DNA of 64,000 nt from Glossina fuscipes. Lineage: Eukaryota > Arthropoda > Insecta > Diptera > Glossinidae. Every line of letters starts with the position of its first letter. Position 1 is the stretch's first letter. A program made the translations under genes and the position numbers. Location: positions 332,395 through 396,394 of the forward strand of contig NW_023998456.1 of the NCBI RefSeq assembly GCF_014805625.2. The letters run 5' to 3'. Positions 47,177-59,659 of this stretch are shown in pieces. The notes under the pieces are model-generated. The model saw only the letters and a list, made by a program, of their open reading frames with translations. It was not told where the DNA came from and searched no databases.

Positions 47177-50100
47177 ATGAGTGAATCTTGCTATTCATCT
47201 TGGCTTCTGGAAAAAAGGACCTCACCAGAAGTCTTCCGACTACGCTTAGGTGTTAATAAGATCGGTCGACACTCATCATGTCACGTGCGATTAACTGAAC
47301 CGACACAAGTATCCCGGTATCATGCTGCTATTTTTGTCTCTCATGATGACAAAAATGTGAAAGTAGTAGATTTGGTAAGGATTTGGATGATTTGGTGGCA
47401 AATTAAAAACAGAATCGATATAACAGCTTTTTTAAAATTGTAAGTTAGCTGGAAAATCCAAAAAGTTCTTAAAAATATCAAATTGTAAAGTAAATATATT
47501 TCCTCAGAAAATGTAGATATTTTTGAAGATGAAGTCTATTAGAACAGTGACTACCACATTTTATATGTTTTGGTTTAAGAAGTTTATAACACTTTAAAAA
47601 TATCCTTGTATAAACAGAGATTGTTTTTTTCCAGAAGTCGGTTAATGGTATTTATGTTAATGATGACTTCCATACCGATTGCGGTGTTGATCTGCAGGTG
47701 AATGATGTAATTGGCATTGGAGTTTCGGAAAAAGAGCCTTCTGCAGAAGTTGAGTACTCCAAATTACCCATCTTCAAATTGATTTACAAACCCATACGAA
47801 CTGTGAGTGAAGGCATGGATTCCTTGCCTACAAATAAACTGACTGATTCTAAGAATAATGATGAACAGCCCAGCTGTAGCGTTGCGGTCAAAAAAGAGCA
47901 ACAACGACAGCATGTAAAGGAGGGAAAGGGTGAAAATATCGTAGATGCAGCGGATGAAGTCGTAATTATTTCAAGTGATGAAGAAGACGGCGAAATAAAA
48001 GCAACGATGAATACAAAAGGTGATCATAAAGAAGCAAGCAATCAAAATAATGTTGCTTTAATTCATTTGCCGCTCGAATCGGCATTAAAAAGAGAGTACG
48101 TGGAGTCGATTTCTAATGAGTTAGAATCCATTTTTGGAAATATTGCTGGTGATGATGAAATTCAAAATCAATTAAAAGAAATAAATCCATTGATATACAA
48201 TGGCGTCGTGGGGCGGCCATTATTAATGCCTACCAACTGCGATAAGGTTTTGGTAGATGGACAAATAATTGATTTACGCAACGAAGACAAGAATGATGAT
48301 ATTGAAAAGGATGTACCGCTTCAAATAGTAGAATTGGGAAGACTTCTACCTAATGAAGATTATATGAAATTGAAAAAAATACCTAACAGTCCAAATATAT
48401 TTGAAAGTTCCAAAGAAGAAGAATCTATGGAGACGACAAATGAAATAATTCAAAACTGTGACAAGTTGGACGAAAATGTTCGCAATCCAAGTCTACCTGA
48501 TGACGAAGCTTTGAAAGATTATATAGTTAATGATAATAAGGACGATGATGAAGAATTCATGTTTTCTCAAACAGTGATAAATGGTATGAAAGCTGATCTT
48601 GATGATAACGATGACTTCCAGGATCACGATGAGGAACAGGATCCACCAGCAAGGGATAATTTGGTAAGAGTTAAGCAAGAGCCGGGCATTCAAGTTGACA
48701 ATAGTTCAGCTATTTTGGCTAAACCGGCTAACTATGTAGATCCTAATATATGCTGGGATATTAGTGACGACGAAGAAAATGACGATGAAAATTTGCGAAT
48801 GTGGTCGAAACGTCTTCTTTCACAAAGTTTCTCTCAAGTGTTTGAATTAAGTGAAAAATTATCAGATGAACAAGTAGATACAGATCGAGAAGAGAACCAA
48901 TTCAGAATAAATATCGAGCATGAACATGATGATATCTTTAATCAAAGTGATATAGACGAGGAAAAACTGAAAGAAGAAATGTTTTTCGCTATCGATAAAA
49001 CATTGAAAGGATCTGGCATTAAAACAACTACAGATAATCAAACCAGGTCAAGGGAAGAAAATATGAATAGAATGAACAAAGTCAGAGCAAATGAAGAGAA
49101 AGACTTACTGGATTCACCCGTTATAGGAAGAGCTAATTCGAAAACTAGGAGGCTTGCAATATTATCGTCAGAAGATGAATGTGAAGAAAAATTAAAAGGA
49201 GATGCGCCAGGAAAAACAACTAATAAAAAGGCACAATTAAGCGGTCGAAAACAGATACCACCAGTTATAGAAGCTCCTAGATTACCCAAGCACAGAAACA
49301 AACTACGTGGCGTTTCAGCGGCACCATCTTCCAAAAACTCTACAAAAAAACCAAAAAGTAATTATTTAGAGGTGGGAAAAACGATGTGTAATGAAAAACC
49401 AAAGGTAGACTTAAGCCGGAACCACCTCCAAATGTGGGAACACGTCAAGGGCAGAGAAAAATGTGATGCCAAACAATTGAAAGAATATCGCAAAGAACGT
49501 CTTAAGCAGTTGGCTGAGAAGCAAAAAAATCACTGTAAAGAGAATTTAAAACGAAAGCATTCTCAGGATAATAATAATGAAGCAACGGCAGGCAAAAAAG
49601 TTAAAGTAAAATTGACTAAAGTTAATCGGGGAGCTTTTCTAGCTCAAGAAGATACTAAATCAAAAATTACCAAAGAAGAAATTCAAAAAAAGTGCCATAA
49701 CAGCAAACCACCCACGAAGTCAGGTGCAAAGCACAATCTAGAACGTCGTAGAAGTTTAAATTTTGAGACTTTTTCTCAACAAATTTCCAAACCAGATGAG
49801 TTTCTCAATAAAGAAAGAAAGAAAAAGGAGGGGAACAAAAATCATGGAAAAAAAGAAAAACCAACATCAACACCTGCGAGACGACATTCATTAAATGAAC
49901 AGATAGAAAAAAGAAAAAATAGCAAGACCGTTCCTGCTTGTAAAGAGACTTTGGCTGCTCGTGCTTTACGCACTACCAATAAAGTTACGTTTGCTTCAAT
50001 GGAGAGAGACTTAATTAAGTCCATGGAAAGTACCCGCAAACTTGCGATGGCGAACAAGCAAATTTTAAAAACAGCACCCACTGCTTCTACTGCTGTTGTT

Positions 50101-53100
50101 ACTTCAAGTACACCTTTCCTGGACGCTTTCAAAGAGGCAACAATTCAAAACGCAGCTTCAACTGACATTGCCAAAAAAGACAAACCAAAAAAAAAAGTGC
50201 GCTTCAATGATGTACCTATTTACCATTACATTGAACCTACAGCGGGCGCCATTCGCAAGGTTGTTGATAAAGATTTCTTGCCACGGACTACCCATAGAGA
50301 CCGATTTGAAATGTTAAGTTCACAATTTCGTATAATCGACCATACTGATAAAATTATTACCGACATTCTAACCTGGAGCAATGATTGGCTGATCAAAAGA
50401 AGTGCTGCCGCCGCGGCTCAGATAGTAAGCCCAATGCCAAGACAGTTCAGTACATTTGATCATTATAAAAGGTTGTGTTTGCGCCTAGAGCATTTATTTC
50501 ATCAACTAATAATTATAAACACTTTGCAGAACTTTACTCTCGTTGATGCAATTGGAGTTTATGAGCAAATTGCAGCGTGAATACGAGCATACAGCTGGCG
50601 CTAAGCAATTTCGTGTGAAGTTAGAAAGCGTTACCCCAACGGACAACGGACTCTTAATGCTTGCAACAACATGTAAGCGTCTTAAAAATTTTATCTAAAC
50701 GTATGAATTTCGCTCTTGAATCTCTATTTCATTACTATGTTGCTTTACTTGCCTATGCATTATCTTAAAGCAGATATTATTCATTTTAGTATTAGATATA
50801 TTACCACTGAATGTGTTTTAATAACCGACATTTTAGAAAGTCCTAATTGACGCTAAAAGTGAAAGTATTAAAATTATTTATTCTTCTTATACCGCACACT
50901 TATGGAATATCGAGTTTCTGCGATAACACCGTAGGGACCTAAAATACTACTACATACCTACCTCCTTTACTATATTGATTAATTCAGAATCGTGTTCTGA
51001 ATCGATCTAAGTTAGCCGGCCCTCTCTGTCCGTCTGATGTCTGTCCAGGTGGCTTGTGTTTAACTTACAAGTCACAATTTTTGAGATATTGGTACACTGA
51101 ACATGCCTTTGTCCAAGGACGAACCCTGCTGAAAATACCTCGGCCTATGTACCAGGACCGTGAACTGCAGAGATTTCACTGATGAACCCTTCATTAAGAG
51201 GCAAAGATGTACCAGTAGTCAGAACAGAACTGAATAGATTTCAAAACCATACATGTTATATGGATCTTTGTATTTGAATAACATCAGCACTGATTTGCTA
51301 TTAGAGAATGTAACGAATTGTTTTCATGTTATTGGATTTAGCAAAAAACTCAGCCTATCTGACAAGACGGTGCTCAATAAAAAAGATAGGTCTTCCAACA
51401 CTTTGAATTTACTTAAGAGTATCTCTGAATAGCTGACTATCGAAAAGCTGGATGTCCCAGAATTTACCGAACCGTCGGTGCCATACATTCGGAAATCGTT
51501 TTCTGGGTAAAAGCTAAACTTTTGCAAATATACAGCTCGAATATATGAGAGAGGCGAATTGCTTTTAGAGTTAGCTGCAGACTTGGGGATATTCAGATCG
51601 ATTTTGCATTTGGAATGCGTCAAATTTCCAAAGGTAATGGCTTTCACTTTCTTGAAAATGTGATAAAATTTCTTGTAGCAGCTTGCGTAACTGTCAGAGA
51701 CTTCATTACATTTGGCGAGCACCGTTCTGAAGAAAGAAGGTTTAAAGATTTTTACTTTTAAAAGTTGCTTTGCAGTTAGCAGATAGGCCTTCTTTGAAAC
51801 TGGTAGTCCACTCGAAATGAATCTTAGAATGAGTATAGCCGTCGAGAGAGAGAGAGACTAGTACAATGTCTTAGAAGTGAGTGATGAAAAGTTTGTAGTT
51901 TTTTGATTATGTAATCCGGAAAGTTACATGAAATCGAATATGTATATTCTATGCGGGTTATTCTAGCGGGTTATAGTTTACGACTTCCAAATCAGACACA
52001 TTCTTGTCAGATTAAAAAATCTCTCAAATGACGGCAAAGTCAACACTTTTAGAGTTAAGAGGAAAGTACAGAGTGAGCAATCATGCTGGGGATTTATCAC
52101 ATTTAACACAGCAGGTTGCTTTGTTCTTACAGAATTTGGCGATGTGACCAAGTCTGCCACTGGGACTGCAAAAGTTGAATTTACCGCTTCTGCGGATTTC
52201 TTTTCCCTTAAAGCTAATTTTAACATTGTTGGTGAAATACCTGGGGATATATGCCTTTGCGCTTTTCGATGAGCAGTCACCATTCTTTAAAAAATTTCTC
52301 GGCATTTTGAGCGTTGTCAAAAAGAAGATTAGCCTTGCCATTATTAATTGTCCTGAGAAGAAATGGTGAGAGTTAAGACGAACTCGTTTCCCATGATCGG
52401 TTTTATTTCCTTCAATGAACACGTAAATATCACCTAAAACGTCACTGTCACCAAAGTTTAGTTGCTCAAAAGAAACGCTTCAATTGTTCGAAGCCAGATT
52501 ACTGTCAACATAACTGACGAAGATTTCTCATAATTACTGACTTTCATTTAGGAAGAGTTTTTTTCTAAGCCTCTGCAAATTTTTTAAAATCGTCTGTTTT
52601 TAGAATCGTATCTAATTCCTCAGCTGTTCAGGGGGCGGGCAACTTTTGGTTTTCGTGGTAGCTTAAACACTAGAAAACACATAACCGATTTTTAAGAACT
52701 AGCAGGGAAGGACAACGTTAAAAGGATTCGATGAAACTGAAAAAAACGGACAAAGGTTTTGAGAGTTCAGAAGATCGGGAAGATGCACTCTTCAACCGCC
52801 ACTTAAGTGTCCAAGGTAACGAAAACACTCAAAGTAGATTATGCAGGGATAAGATTGGAAGCAGCAGTTAGCGCTTGTTTATAAAAAGGTTAAGGAGCGA
52901 GAATTTTTTTTTTTTACAAAAATCTTAAAGCTCAAGCAGAGTTGGCTATGGTTTTCTGTGTAATAATGGTTTTCTAATGGGTCTCGCACGGATGTCGTGT
53001 ATACTGATTTTCGTAAAGCGTTTAACTTGGCTTTAACTTAGTTAACCATTGATCTTCAAACTCCATGCCTCTGACACGAAATAGGTAAGCTCTTATCTGG

Positions 53101-56100
53101 ATAACGGATTATTTAGCGCTCTGTTCAACTTCATCACCTCGAGTGAATTTCCTGCTACGTCTGAGGTGTAGGGCATCTAATTGGCTATAGCATTCTTACT
53201 TGTTTTTCGAATGAATTGTATTAAGAGCAAATGTCTGCAGTTGCATCTCGTGAAACACATGTTAGTTACAAATACATTTTATAATAATAATATCGGTAGA
53301 TGAAAAATGCCTGCAGAATGAAACCAAACTACTTCATGGTTTTGGTAGAGGGTGGCAATAAAATGTGATTAAAATTATATTCGTTACAATTACAGATACG
53401 TATCAACACTCCTATGAAGCAGCTTACTCCCGTTACGATGTTGTTATATTGGACATTCCAGAATTACAGAAGGAAACATTTGCTTACGTCTCAAGAAACC
53501 ATAAAAGAGGCGGTAAGTATTAGGAGTGGCCTAGCAATTAGGATCAATATTATGAAGTAAGTTCTAATTATTTTCACAGGCAATGTTAGTACAATAATAT
53601 TCGAGATTATACCTGTTAAAATGCTTCCATGGAAATTGTCAAACGATACCAAAGAATTGATTGTACGACCCGTGATTGATAATGTACGCGTCGAATTCGG
53701 GTCATTTAACGCTGTGTATCAGCTGGAGAGTACGCCTCTATTCAGAAAGGTTTTATATCCTTTAGAATTACTGAACGGTAAATTACCTCCTAAAAGGAAT
53801 ATTGTTTATAAAGCTTGCGATCGTTTTTTAAATGAAAGGCAAAAGCAAGTACTGCTAAGTACTTATACACGTATTATCGATGAAACGACACCCAACATAA
53901 CGTTGATTCAAGGGCCACCAGGCACTGGTAAATCGCAAGTAATTGCCAATTTAGCTTTGCAGACATTATATGGCGAAGAGGTTCGTTACTTAGATAGGAA
54001 AATTTTAATATGTGCTCAAAGCAATGCAGCGGTAGATGTGATTGCCGGTAAATTGTACGAAATTAGCTTAAGGATGCGTGTAGAAACTCGTTTTCGTCTA
54101 ATACGTTTCGGCAATTCGGATAAGATAAGTCCATATGTTCAGCCAGCAGTTTTGAAAAACGTGGTGATACGCGATCAGATGAAAAAGTTATCGAAATGGA
54201 AATGCAATGGGACCAATGGAGAAGATTTGCAAAAACAAGTTTTCCAACTTGAAGCGGAAATTGCCAATGCTCGTATTAGCACAATCTCTGGCACCGTTGA
54301 AGAGGACAAATTGAAAGAAAAAATACGCCAACTCGAACTAGCGAAAAGCATCATGAAAGGTTCAATGCGCCCCGACGATGAACAAAGGATGTTTTCATGG
54401 TATTTAAGTAATGCGCACATTGTATGTGCCACTTTATCAAGTTGTGTTCGATTAACAAAGTAAGTTTTTAACTAAAAGCATTTTTTGTTCTTGTTGTTTT
54501 CTTAGATAAAGAAATTTTATTAATTCTAGTTACGTAAACTTCTTCGATGTTTGCATAATTGATGAAGCAACCCAATGTATAGAACCTTGGACTTTAGTAC
54601 CGTTGAGGTTTTTAATCACTTCTCTGGTATTAGTAGGTGACACGCAACAATTGCCGGCCACGGTATTATCGCAGGTAACTTGTAACTTTGTCGGTTTCCA
54701 TATGTAATAACTCTGTATGAAGATGAAAACTCTTTATTTAGAAAGCAGATGACCTCGGTTTAAGTACGTCAATGTTTACACGTATTCAGAATTGCTTGGA
54801 CAATGCAATAAATAGTACCAATCTCATAAATTATAATTACATCGTTAGCGGTTTAAATGTGCAATATCGCATGCATCCGGAAATATGCAAATGGCCGAAT
54901 TTATACTTCTATAAAAACAATTTAATTGACGGTGCAAATACTCGTAAACTGCAGACGCCAATAAAGTCATTTGTTATGTTAAGTTTGGATTATACACAAA
55001 ACGATCATGGCGGCGACGGTAAAATCTCTAATAGCATGGAAGCCGAATTCGTAGCGAAGTTATTAAAAGCTTTAGATGATTACATACCAAATAAATCGAA
55101 TAGTTACGGTGTAATTACTCCGTACGCTCAACATCGTCAAACATTAAATACAGCCATAAAGTAAGAATATAATGTTATTACTTTCTCATACAGCCCTCAC
55201 CAGATATGCATATAAACATAATTTTTCAAATCATTCTGCCAGCCTTTCAATTGTTGAACTTCTAAAGACCCTAAAAACTAGCACAGAGGGATTTCATATA
55301 TATTCTTAATATAACTCCACATCCACTTCGAAAATGTGTGCGATTCGCCCCTTAAATATTTTAATATCAATCAATTTTTCCATCAATAAATTAAGGTGGA
55401 TAGCAGATGTCTATTCAAAAATGTGCCTTTCCAAGATTAGGATTCAGAAAGAGTCGCAGCACTATGTGACGTCAACACGAACTGATTTGATTCTATGGCA
55501 TATATCCTACAGATCAGCTTCGTAAATTTGGCAGTTTCAGGGGGATTCCGGATTGAAGGCGTCGATCACGTCGAAATGCAAAGTTCCTCAATGTCCCTCC
55601 CCACTTGTTGTACAAGGGCACATCCGCGTGTACACTAAACCCATAAGTATTTGGGATAGAGCCATCTTTTAGCATATCGAAAGATTTCCGAATCGATTTA
55701 AGTTTGTCTGTCCATCTGATGTCTGTCTTTGTATTATTGTATTCAACTTGGTCGCAACTTTTGCGATATTTGGATAAGGCTTGATATACCGAAATATAAT
55801 GTTTTTACTTTTTTAAATTTTGGTAATATTTTTATACCATAGATCCATGGGCCTTAGCAACATCATGGTGAACACAATCGATTCATATCAGGGTCTTGAA
55901 AAGGATGTCATCATAATTTCAAATGCTCGTACAAGTGGTATTGGCTTTCTCGCTAGCCCTCAAAGGCTGAACGTAGCCATAACTAGACCGAAAAAGTGTT
56001 TAATATTATGCGGAAATTTTAAAAATTTGGAGGTAATTATTTGAATCGTTTTTTAGGGCATCGCTTTAAGAAAAACCACGTTTTTATTTTTAGACCGTAC

Positions 56101-56243
56101 CTGCTTGGCGTTCATTGCTAGACAGTGCTCGTGAACGTAAATTGTTCTATGAAATAAGCCCCGATTGTATCTATGATATACAGGCTAATGTCATTGAAAA
56201 AATTAAACTGAAGAAGCCTTTACAAGAAACTAATAGCAATTGA
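47177..56243 (+). CDS. SETX: FHA-domain senataxin/Sen1-type SF1 helicase, 1692 aa
   Basis: Nine exons close exactly in frame: 47177-47374, 47635-50471, 50530-50672, 53396-53512, 53580-54459, 54530-54674, 54742-55160, 55843-56032, 56094-56243. Residues about 10-100 form an FHA phosphothreonine-binding domain (IGRHSSCHVRL, SRYHAAI, SVNGIYVND), split by intron 1. A long charged middle follows, with a SUMO-interacting-like motif VVIISSDEED (from V175) and a second acidic one (WDISDDEEN). The helicase has GPPGTGKS at 1210-1217, DEAT at 1403, GDTQQLP at 1428, QYRMHPEI at 1481, VNTIDSYQG at 1589 and RLNVAITR at 1621-1628. Known senataxin/Sen1 proteins unwind RNA:DNA hybrids and aid transcription termination in the nucleus. 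The phrase GIGFLASPQRLN resembles human SETX. Drosophila CG7504 is the likely counterpart from memory. Intron 2 (58 bp) has a weak gttgtg donor but a good branch site and correct phase. Confidence 0.9.
47375..47634 (+). other. intron 1 of the helicase gene
   Basis: A 260-bp GT-AG intron (gtaagg...tttttccag) inside the FHA domain. Nothing else is visible in it. Confidence 0.8.
50920..51310 (+). repeat. dispersed repeat family A, intronic copy
   Basis: Contains 'actatattgattaattcaga', 'gttctgaatcgatctaagtt', 'tctgtccgtctgatgtctgt' and 'caagtcacaatttttgagat', in the family order. Confidence 0.6.
51320..52440 (-). mobile_element. LINE fragments with gag zinc-knuckle and RNase H
   Basis: On the minus strand 52422-52081 carries a gag-like frame ending in a degenerate zinc-knuckle region (GRLGHIAKFCKNKATCCVKC), and 51722-51324 carries an RNase H-like start (FRMYGTDGSVNSG). 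The order, gag then RNase H, is that of an I-type non-LTR retrotransposon with the endonuclease and most of the reverse transcriptase deleted. It is inactive and inserted in helicase intron 3, antisense to the host gene. Confidence 0.6.
52950..53170 (+). mobile_element. reverse-transcriptase scrap related to the LINE at 58-63 kb
   Basis: The DNA from about 52978 ('ggtctcgcacggatgtcgtg', 'taccattgatcttcaaactc'-like, 'cgctctgttcaacttcatca') aligns with the LINE at 61384-61590 ('ggctctcgcacagatgttat' to 'ttgtttaacttcatcacctc'). It covers the region of the first catalytic Asp of the reverse transcriptase and carries its own frameshifts and stops. Confidence 0.7.
55161..55842 (+). other. intron 7 of the helicase gene, contains repeat A
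   Basis: A 682-bp GT-AG intron (gtaagaatat...ataccatag). A repeat A copy occupies about 55600-55795 ('gtgtacactaaacccataag', 'aagtttgtctgtccatctga', 'ttggtcgcaacttttgcgat'). The short frame at 55334-55525 is not recognised. Confidence 0.75.
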
Positions 56244-57214
56244 CAACATTGTTGAACATATTTTTGCAGTATTTAGTTAAAAACGAATTCCAAAGTTTAT
56301 ATATTTTTAGAAAATTTAAATAATTTTATGTATTACTACATACAAACGCTTCATATTATGAAAGATACAGGATAAATTGCATTTTATTATGTATATAATA
56401 ACGCTTTGCGTTTTCGGATGACAATAGCAATCTAAAATTTTTTAGATATTAGGGTTTGATTATTCCAATATATTCGCAAATTTCAATATCTTCCAATGAT
56501 ACTCACTATTAAAGTGTATCGTAAACATTATCATAACGATGAAAAATCTGTTAACAGTTTTCGTTTTCAATACTTATGTTCGATTTTTTTCAACTTTGCA
56601 AAGAATATTTGATAGACGCAGATGTACTTTGTGGAATTAATTTTCCGTTTCATTTCACTTTGACACAACTAACGGGGATTAGTTTTCGGTTTGGTACAAC
56701 TTAATGGAATTATTTTCCACTTTATGCTCGTGTTCGGTTTTTGTAATACGTGTTTTTTTGTTTTTTTTAATATGCGCAGCGTTTAATCAGTTCAAGGCAT
56801 TCGGCATAGGATCTACATTAGTTTCCTTTAACAATATTATTAGTTTACCGACTATTCAACTTATCTTAGCGTAGCGGAAATGAGTATTTTGTTGCATATC
56901 GTTTTTCAAATCGATCGCTTTCGAATAAAATTTAGCTCACGAGTGGCTGATACCTGATTTATTTTGTACTTACGTTCTTATAATGTTAAGCTTTTACGAT
57001 TGAGCTCCCATTGTACATATTTCTTCTTTTGCAAACATTTTATGTCAAATGGAAAATAAATCAACAAATACATTTGAAAATTATTTCATTGGCTAAGGCT
57101 TTTTTGCTGATTTTTTACATTCATATTTTTATGTAAATAATACTTTTAAAAGACGGCTGTATGCATTGGTCGGATTGGGCCAGATTCAGGAGATCCATTT
57201 TTTTTTCTCTTTTT
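56244..57214. other. 3' flank of the helicase gene
   Basis: No coding signal. The first AATAAA on the plus strand is at 56924-56929; nearer variant signals (GATAAA at about 56370) could serve instead. The true 3' end cannot be set from sequence alone. Confidence 0.45.
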
Positions 57215-57370
57215 TTTTTGTGACAGTGTCTCCTATTCGTGTAATGGGGGGAACGGTCAGAAAAAAGGGATGAAATAGAAGGACGTAGTTAGAAGCCGCA
57301 GTCTAGTAGGGGCTCAATCGGCAACTTTTAAGACTCTGTCGACTGAGCCGTAATTATAGCTACGACCAAA
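57215..57370 (+). repeat. tRNA-like SINE candidate, copy 6
   Basis: Contains 'ctcctattcgtgtaatgggg', 'agtctagtaggggctcaatc' and 'gactctgtcgactgagccg'. The first word matches the minus-strand unit at 5820-5950. The A-box match is partial. Confidence 0.35.
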
Positions 57371-58090
57371 GGAAACTCTACCGCTTTTCAGATGTCAAGC
57401 CGCGAACACGTACCCAAGATGCTGACGTTAATCAAAAAACTGTTTCAAGCCCATCCGTCACCTGGAAGTTTTGGTTCCTTCGTCAGCAAGGCTTGTAAAA
57501 ATCTTGTAAAAATTTTTGCAAAAGTGAGATTGCACCATGTTGAAAACGGCTACGGATTTAAAATTTAGTCTGAAGGCGGATACATAAGTTACGATTCTCC
57601 ATCTTTTCATGGCAGTTAGAGAAGACGTAAATTCGGAACATATCCAAAAGAAATCCCCGTAACACAATTGTCGATTTTTATTTCAGAAACTTGGATAACA
57701 CGTGGGTTAAGAAATGTAGTCACTTGAGTAGCATCGTTGATCGTTGACACCAAATCTCTATATCACACACAATAAAATTACAATATTAAAAAATTGTTGT
57801 TAGAGTTCTCTTAAGAATTTATTTCGTGTTTACACATATTAATTTATTCAATATATTTTAAACGTCCGCAACAACTAATGTCTTTTCTTTTTCTCTCAAT
57901 AACAAACTGAATTGCGTAAGAAATGCATTATCGTCTTTACGTAAGGCATGTCTTTACTCTATGCATAATTCGGGGAACCCCATTCGTATACGCATATAAT
58001 CGAATCTAACTGGATTGTAAAAAGCATAACGCGACGTTACAATGCATATCTGTGAAGAGTGATAGTGAAAAAATTCATAGAAATATCAAA
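57371..58090. other. intergenic with AT-rich repeat words
   Basis: A 69-residue minus-strand frame at 57458-57667 has no clear domain. From about 57930 the sequence shares 'ctatgcataattcgggg' and 'ttcgtgtaaaaa' words (reverse orientation) with 18430-18935. Confidence 0.4.
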
Positions 58091-58667
58091 AAAAAAAAAA
58101 AAGAAAAATCCATAAAAAAATCATAGAAAGAGAAAATCACAGTTCGTGTAAAAAGATATATTTTTTTTTCATTTCAGCTTGTGTTTAATCATATTTCGTG
58201 TAAAAAATTCATTGAAAAAGAGAGTTAGATGGACTTTTTATGCTTTTATGACAACTCTGTCTCGCAGTATAGTCGTCTATATTTTATTTCGGCAATTAAT
58301 ATTTTAATTTTTTGTTGAATTTCGTGGCTATTCTGCCTTATAGTGTGTGAATTTATAATATACTTTGAGAAGAAAGTGAGTGAATTCAAAGTAAAAGAAA
58401 TATTTTTCCTTTACGCTTTGGTTCATTTGATTTTTGCAAACAAAAATTTTGAGCTCTGATATAAATCTCTCTTTTTTTTTTGTTTTCTCTCTTTTTCTCT
58501 GTTATTTTTTCGCTGTTTGTAGTTTGTGTTGCTATTGATCTCTCGTTACAGTGTCAACGTAACAGGGAAGTTTTGCACAAATTGGTTGATAAATTTTTAT
58601 ATTCAGGATTTTTTTAGTGATTTGTGTGTCTGTTCTTCATAATCCACAACTGTCTTTTTGACTGGAC

Positions 58668-59645
58668 ATGGAGTGTTTACATACACCTTCTCCACACCCG
58701 GATTCTGATAGATTCGTTTCTTGTTGGCTCTGCGAGCGCTTTGGTCATGCAAAGTGTGCCGGTATTCTCGGCCGTGCTGCTGACGCAGTCGCTGACCCGT
58801 CTAAAGGCTTAAGATGGTCATGTCCTGACTGTAGGCGGCGGGACATTGATTTTTATAAACTTTTCACGGAGACCCGTTGTGGTTTCTCGGCATTGAGTAG
58901 AAATCTCGGCTCCTTGTGGGAAAAGTTTGAGCTCATTAAGTCTAGGTTTGATGAGTGTCGTTTTATTGGATACTCATCTTCTACTCTTAGCGTAGCGTGT
59001 GGAACGTCACCTCTGGCTTTCTCCAAATCTGATTCGTTGGTACAAGTTACCGCTCCCTCTAACTCTAAAATGAACAGTAATGTTTCCGATATTGCTGAGT
59101 CGGTTGGTGGCAAAACAGTTACAAACAAGCCGGCAAGTCCTTCTGTTTTAAGCTACGCTGAAGTGGCAAGGGTATCTCCGCCCAGAGCCGCCACTCACTC
59201 TAATCAAGCGCCATCGCCTAAAAGTAATGAAGAGAAAAATAAATCATCCTCTCCTCCTGGCTGTTCGCGTGTGAATGCTGGTCACCAGACTGGGCAAGTC
59301 TCACAAGCTGCCGGTGCAAGGGCGATAACCCCATCTATATTCTCCCCAACTCGAAACTCTCCTACCGTGAACCCCACTCCTGTTCCAGATAATGACATTT
59401 GCTTGACGGCAGTTCCTCCCAGAAAAGCATTATTTGTGTCAAGACTGGCACCTGAAACATCGGTGGATAACATAAAAAGTTATCTGGCGACGAAAGTCCC
59501 ATCAGTCAACTTAAAGCGTGTTAGCATCTTCAAAATGGCTCCTTCTCAAGCTAGGGCAATCTCCTCTTTTAAAATATTAGTTCCGACTGAAAACAGTGAT
59601 ATGTTGTTAAACAAATCACTTGTCTTGTCGCCTTCAAAAAACTAA
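58668..59645 (+). CDS. LINE ORF1 protein with PHD-like zinc finger, 325 aa
   Basis: Residues about 19-55 (CWLCERFGHAKCAGILG, then WSCPDCRRRD) give a Cys/His pattern like a PHD finger. A Ser/Pro-rich middle follows, and then a fold with KALFVSRLAPETSVDNIKSY and SSFKILVP, typical of the C-terminal part of ORF1 proteins of CR1/Jockey-type elements. In the family ORF1 binds element RNA and nucleic acid. The frame ends in LSPSKN, shorter than expected, before reaching a usual C-terminal segment, and the endonuclease frame opens just after it. The ATG at 58668 is chosen because the zinc finger begins soon after it. Confidence 0.7.
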   Translation: MECLHTPSPHPDSDRFVSCWLCERFGHAKCAGILGRAADAVADPSKGLRWSCPDCRRRDIDFYKLFTETRCGFSALSRNLGSLWEKFELIKSRFDECRFIGYSSSTLSVACGTSPLAFSKSDSLVQVTAPSNSKMNSNVSDIAESVGGKTVTNKPASPSVLSYAEVARVSPPRAATHSNQAPSPKSNEEKNKSSSPPGCSRVNAGHQTGQVSQAAGARAITPSIFSPTRNSPTVNPTPVPDNDICLTAVPPRKALFVSRLAPETSVDNIKSYLATKVPSVNLKRVSIFKMAPSQARAISSFKILVPTENSDMLLNKSLVLSPSKN

Positions 59646-59659
59646 TTGTTTCTTCAGGC

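Larger units (their letters stand above)
50673..53395 (+). other. intron 3 of the helicase gene, filled with mobile-element debris
   Basis: A 2723-bp GT-AG intron (gtaagcgt...caattacag), far longer than the other introns of this gene apart from intron 7. It contains a repeat A copy, a minus-strand LINE with gag-like and RNase H pieces, a plus-strand reverse-transcriptase scrap of a second LINE, and a repeat A tail (about 53165-53205). Flanking phases (1 and 1) agree, so the insertions do not disrupt the reading frame. Confidence 0.8.
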
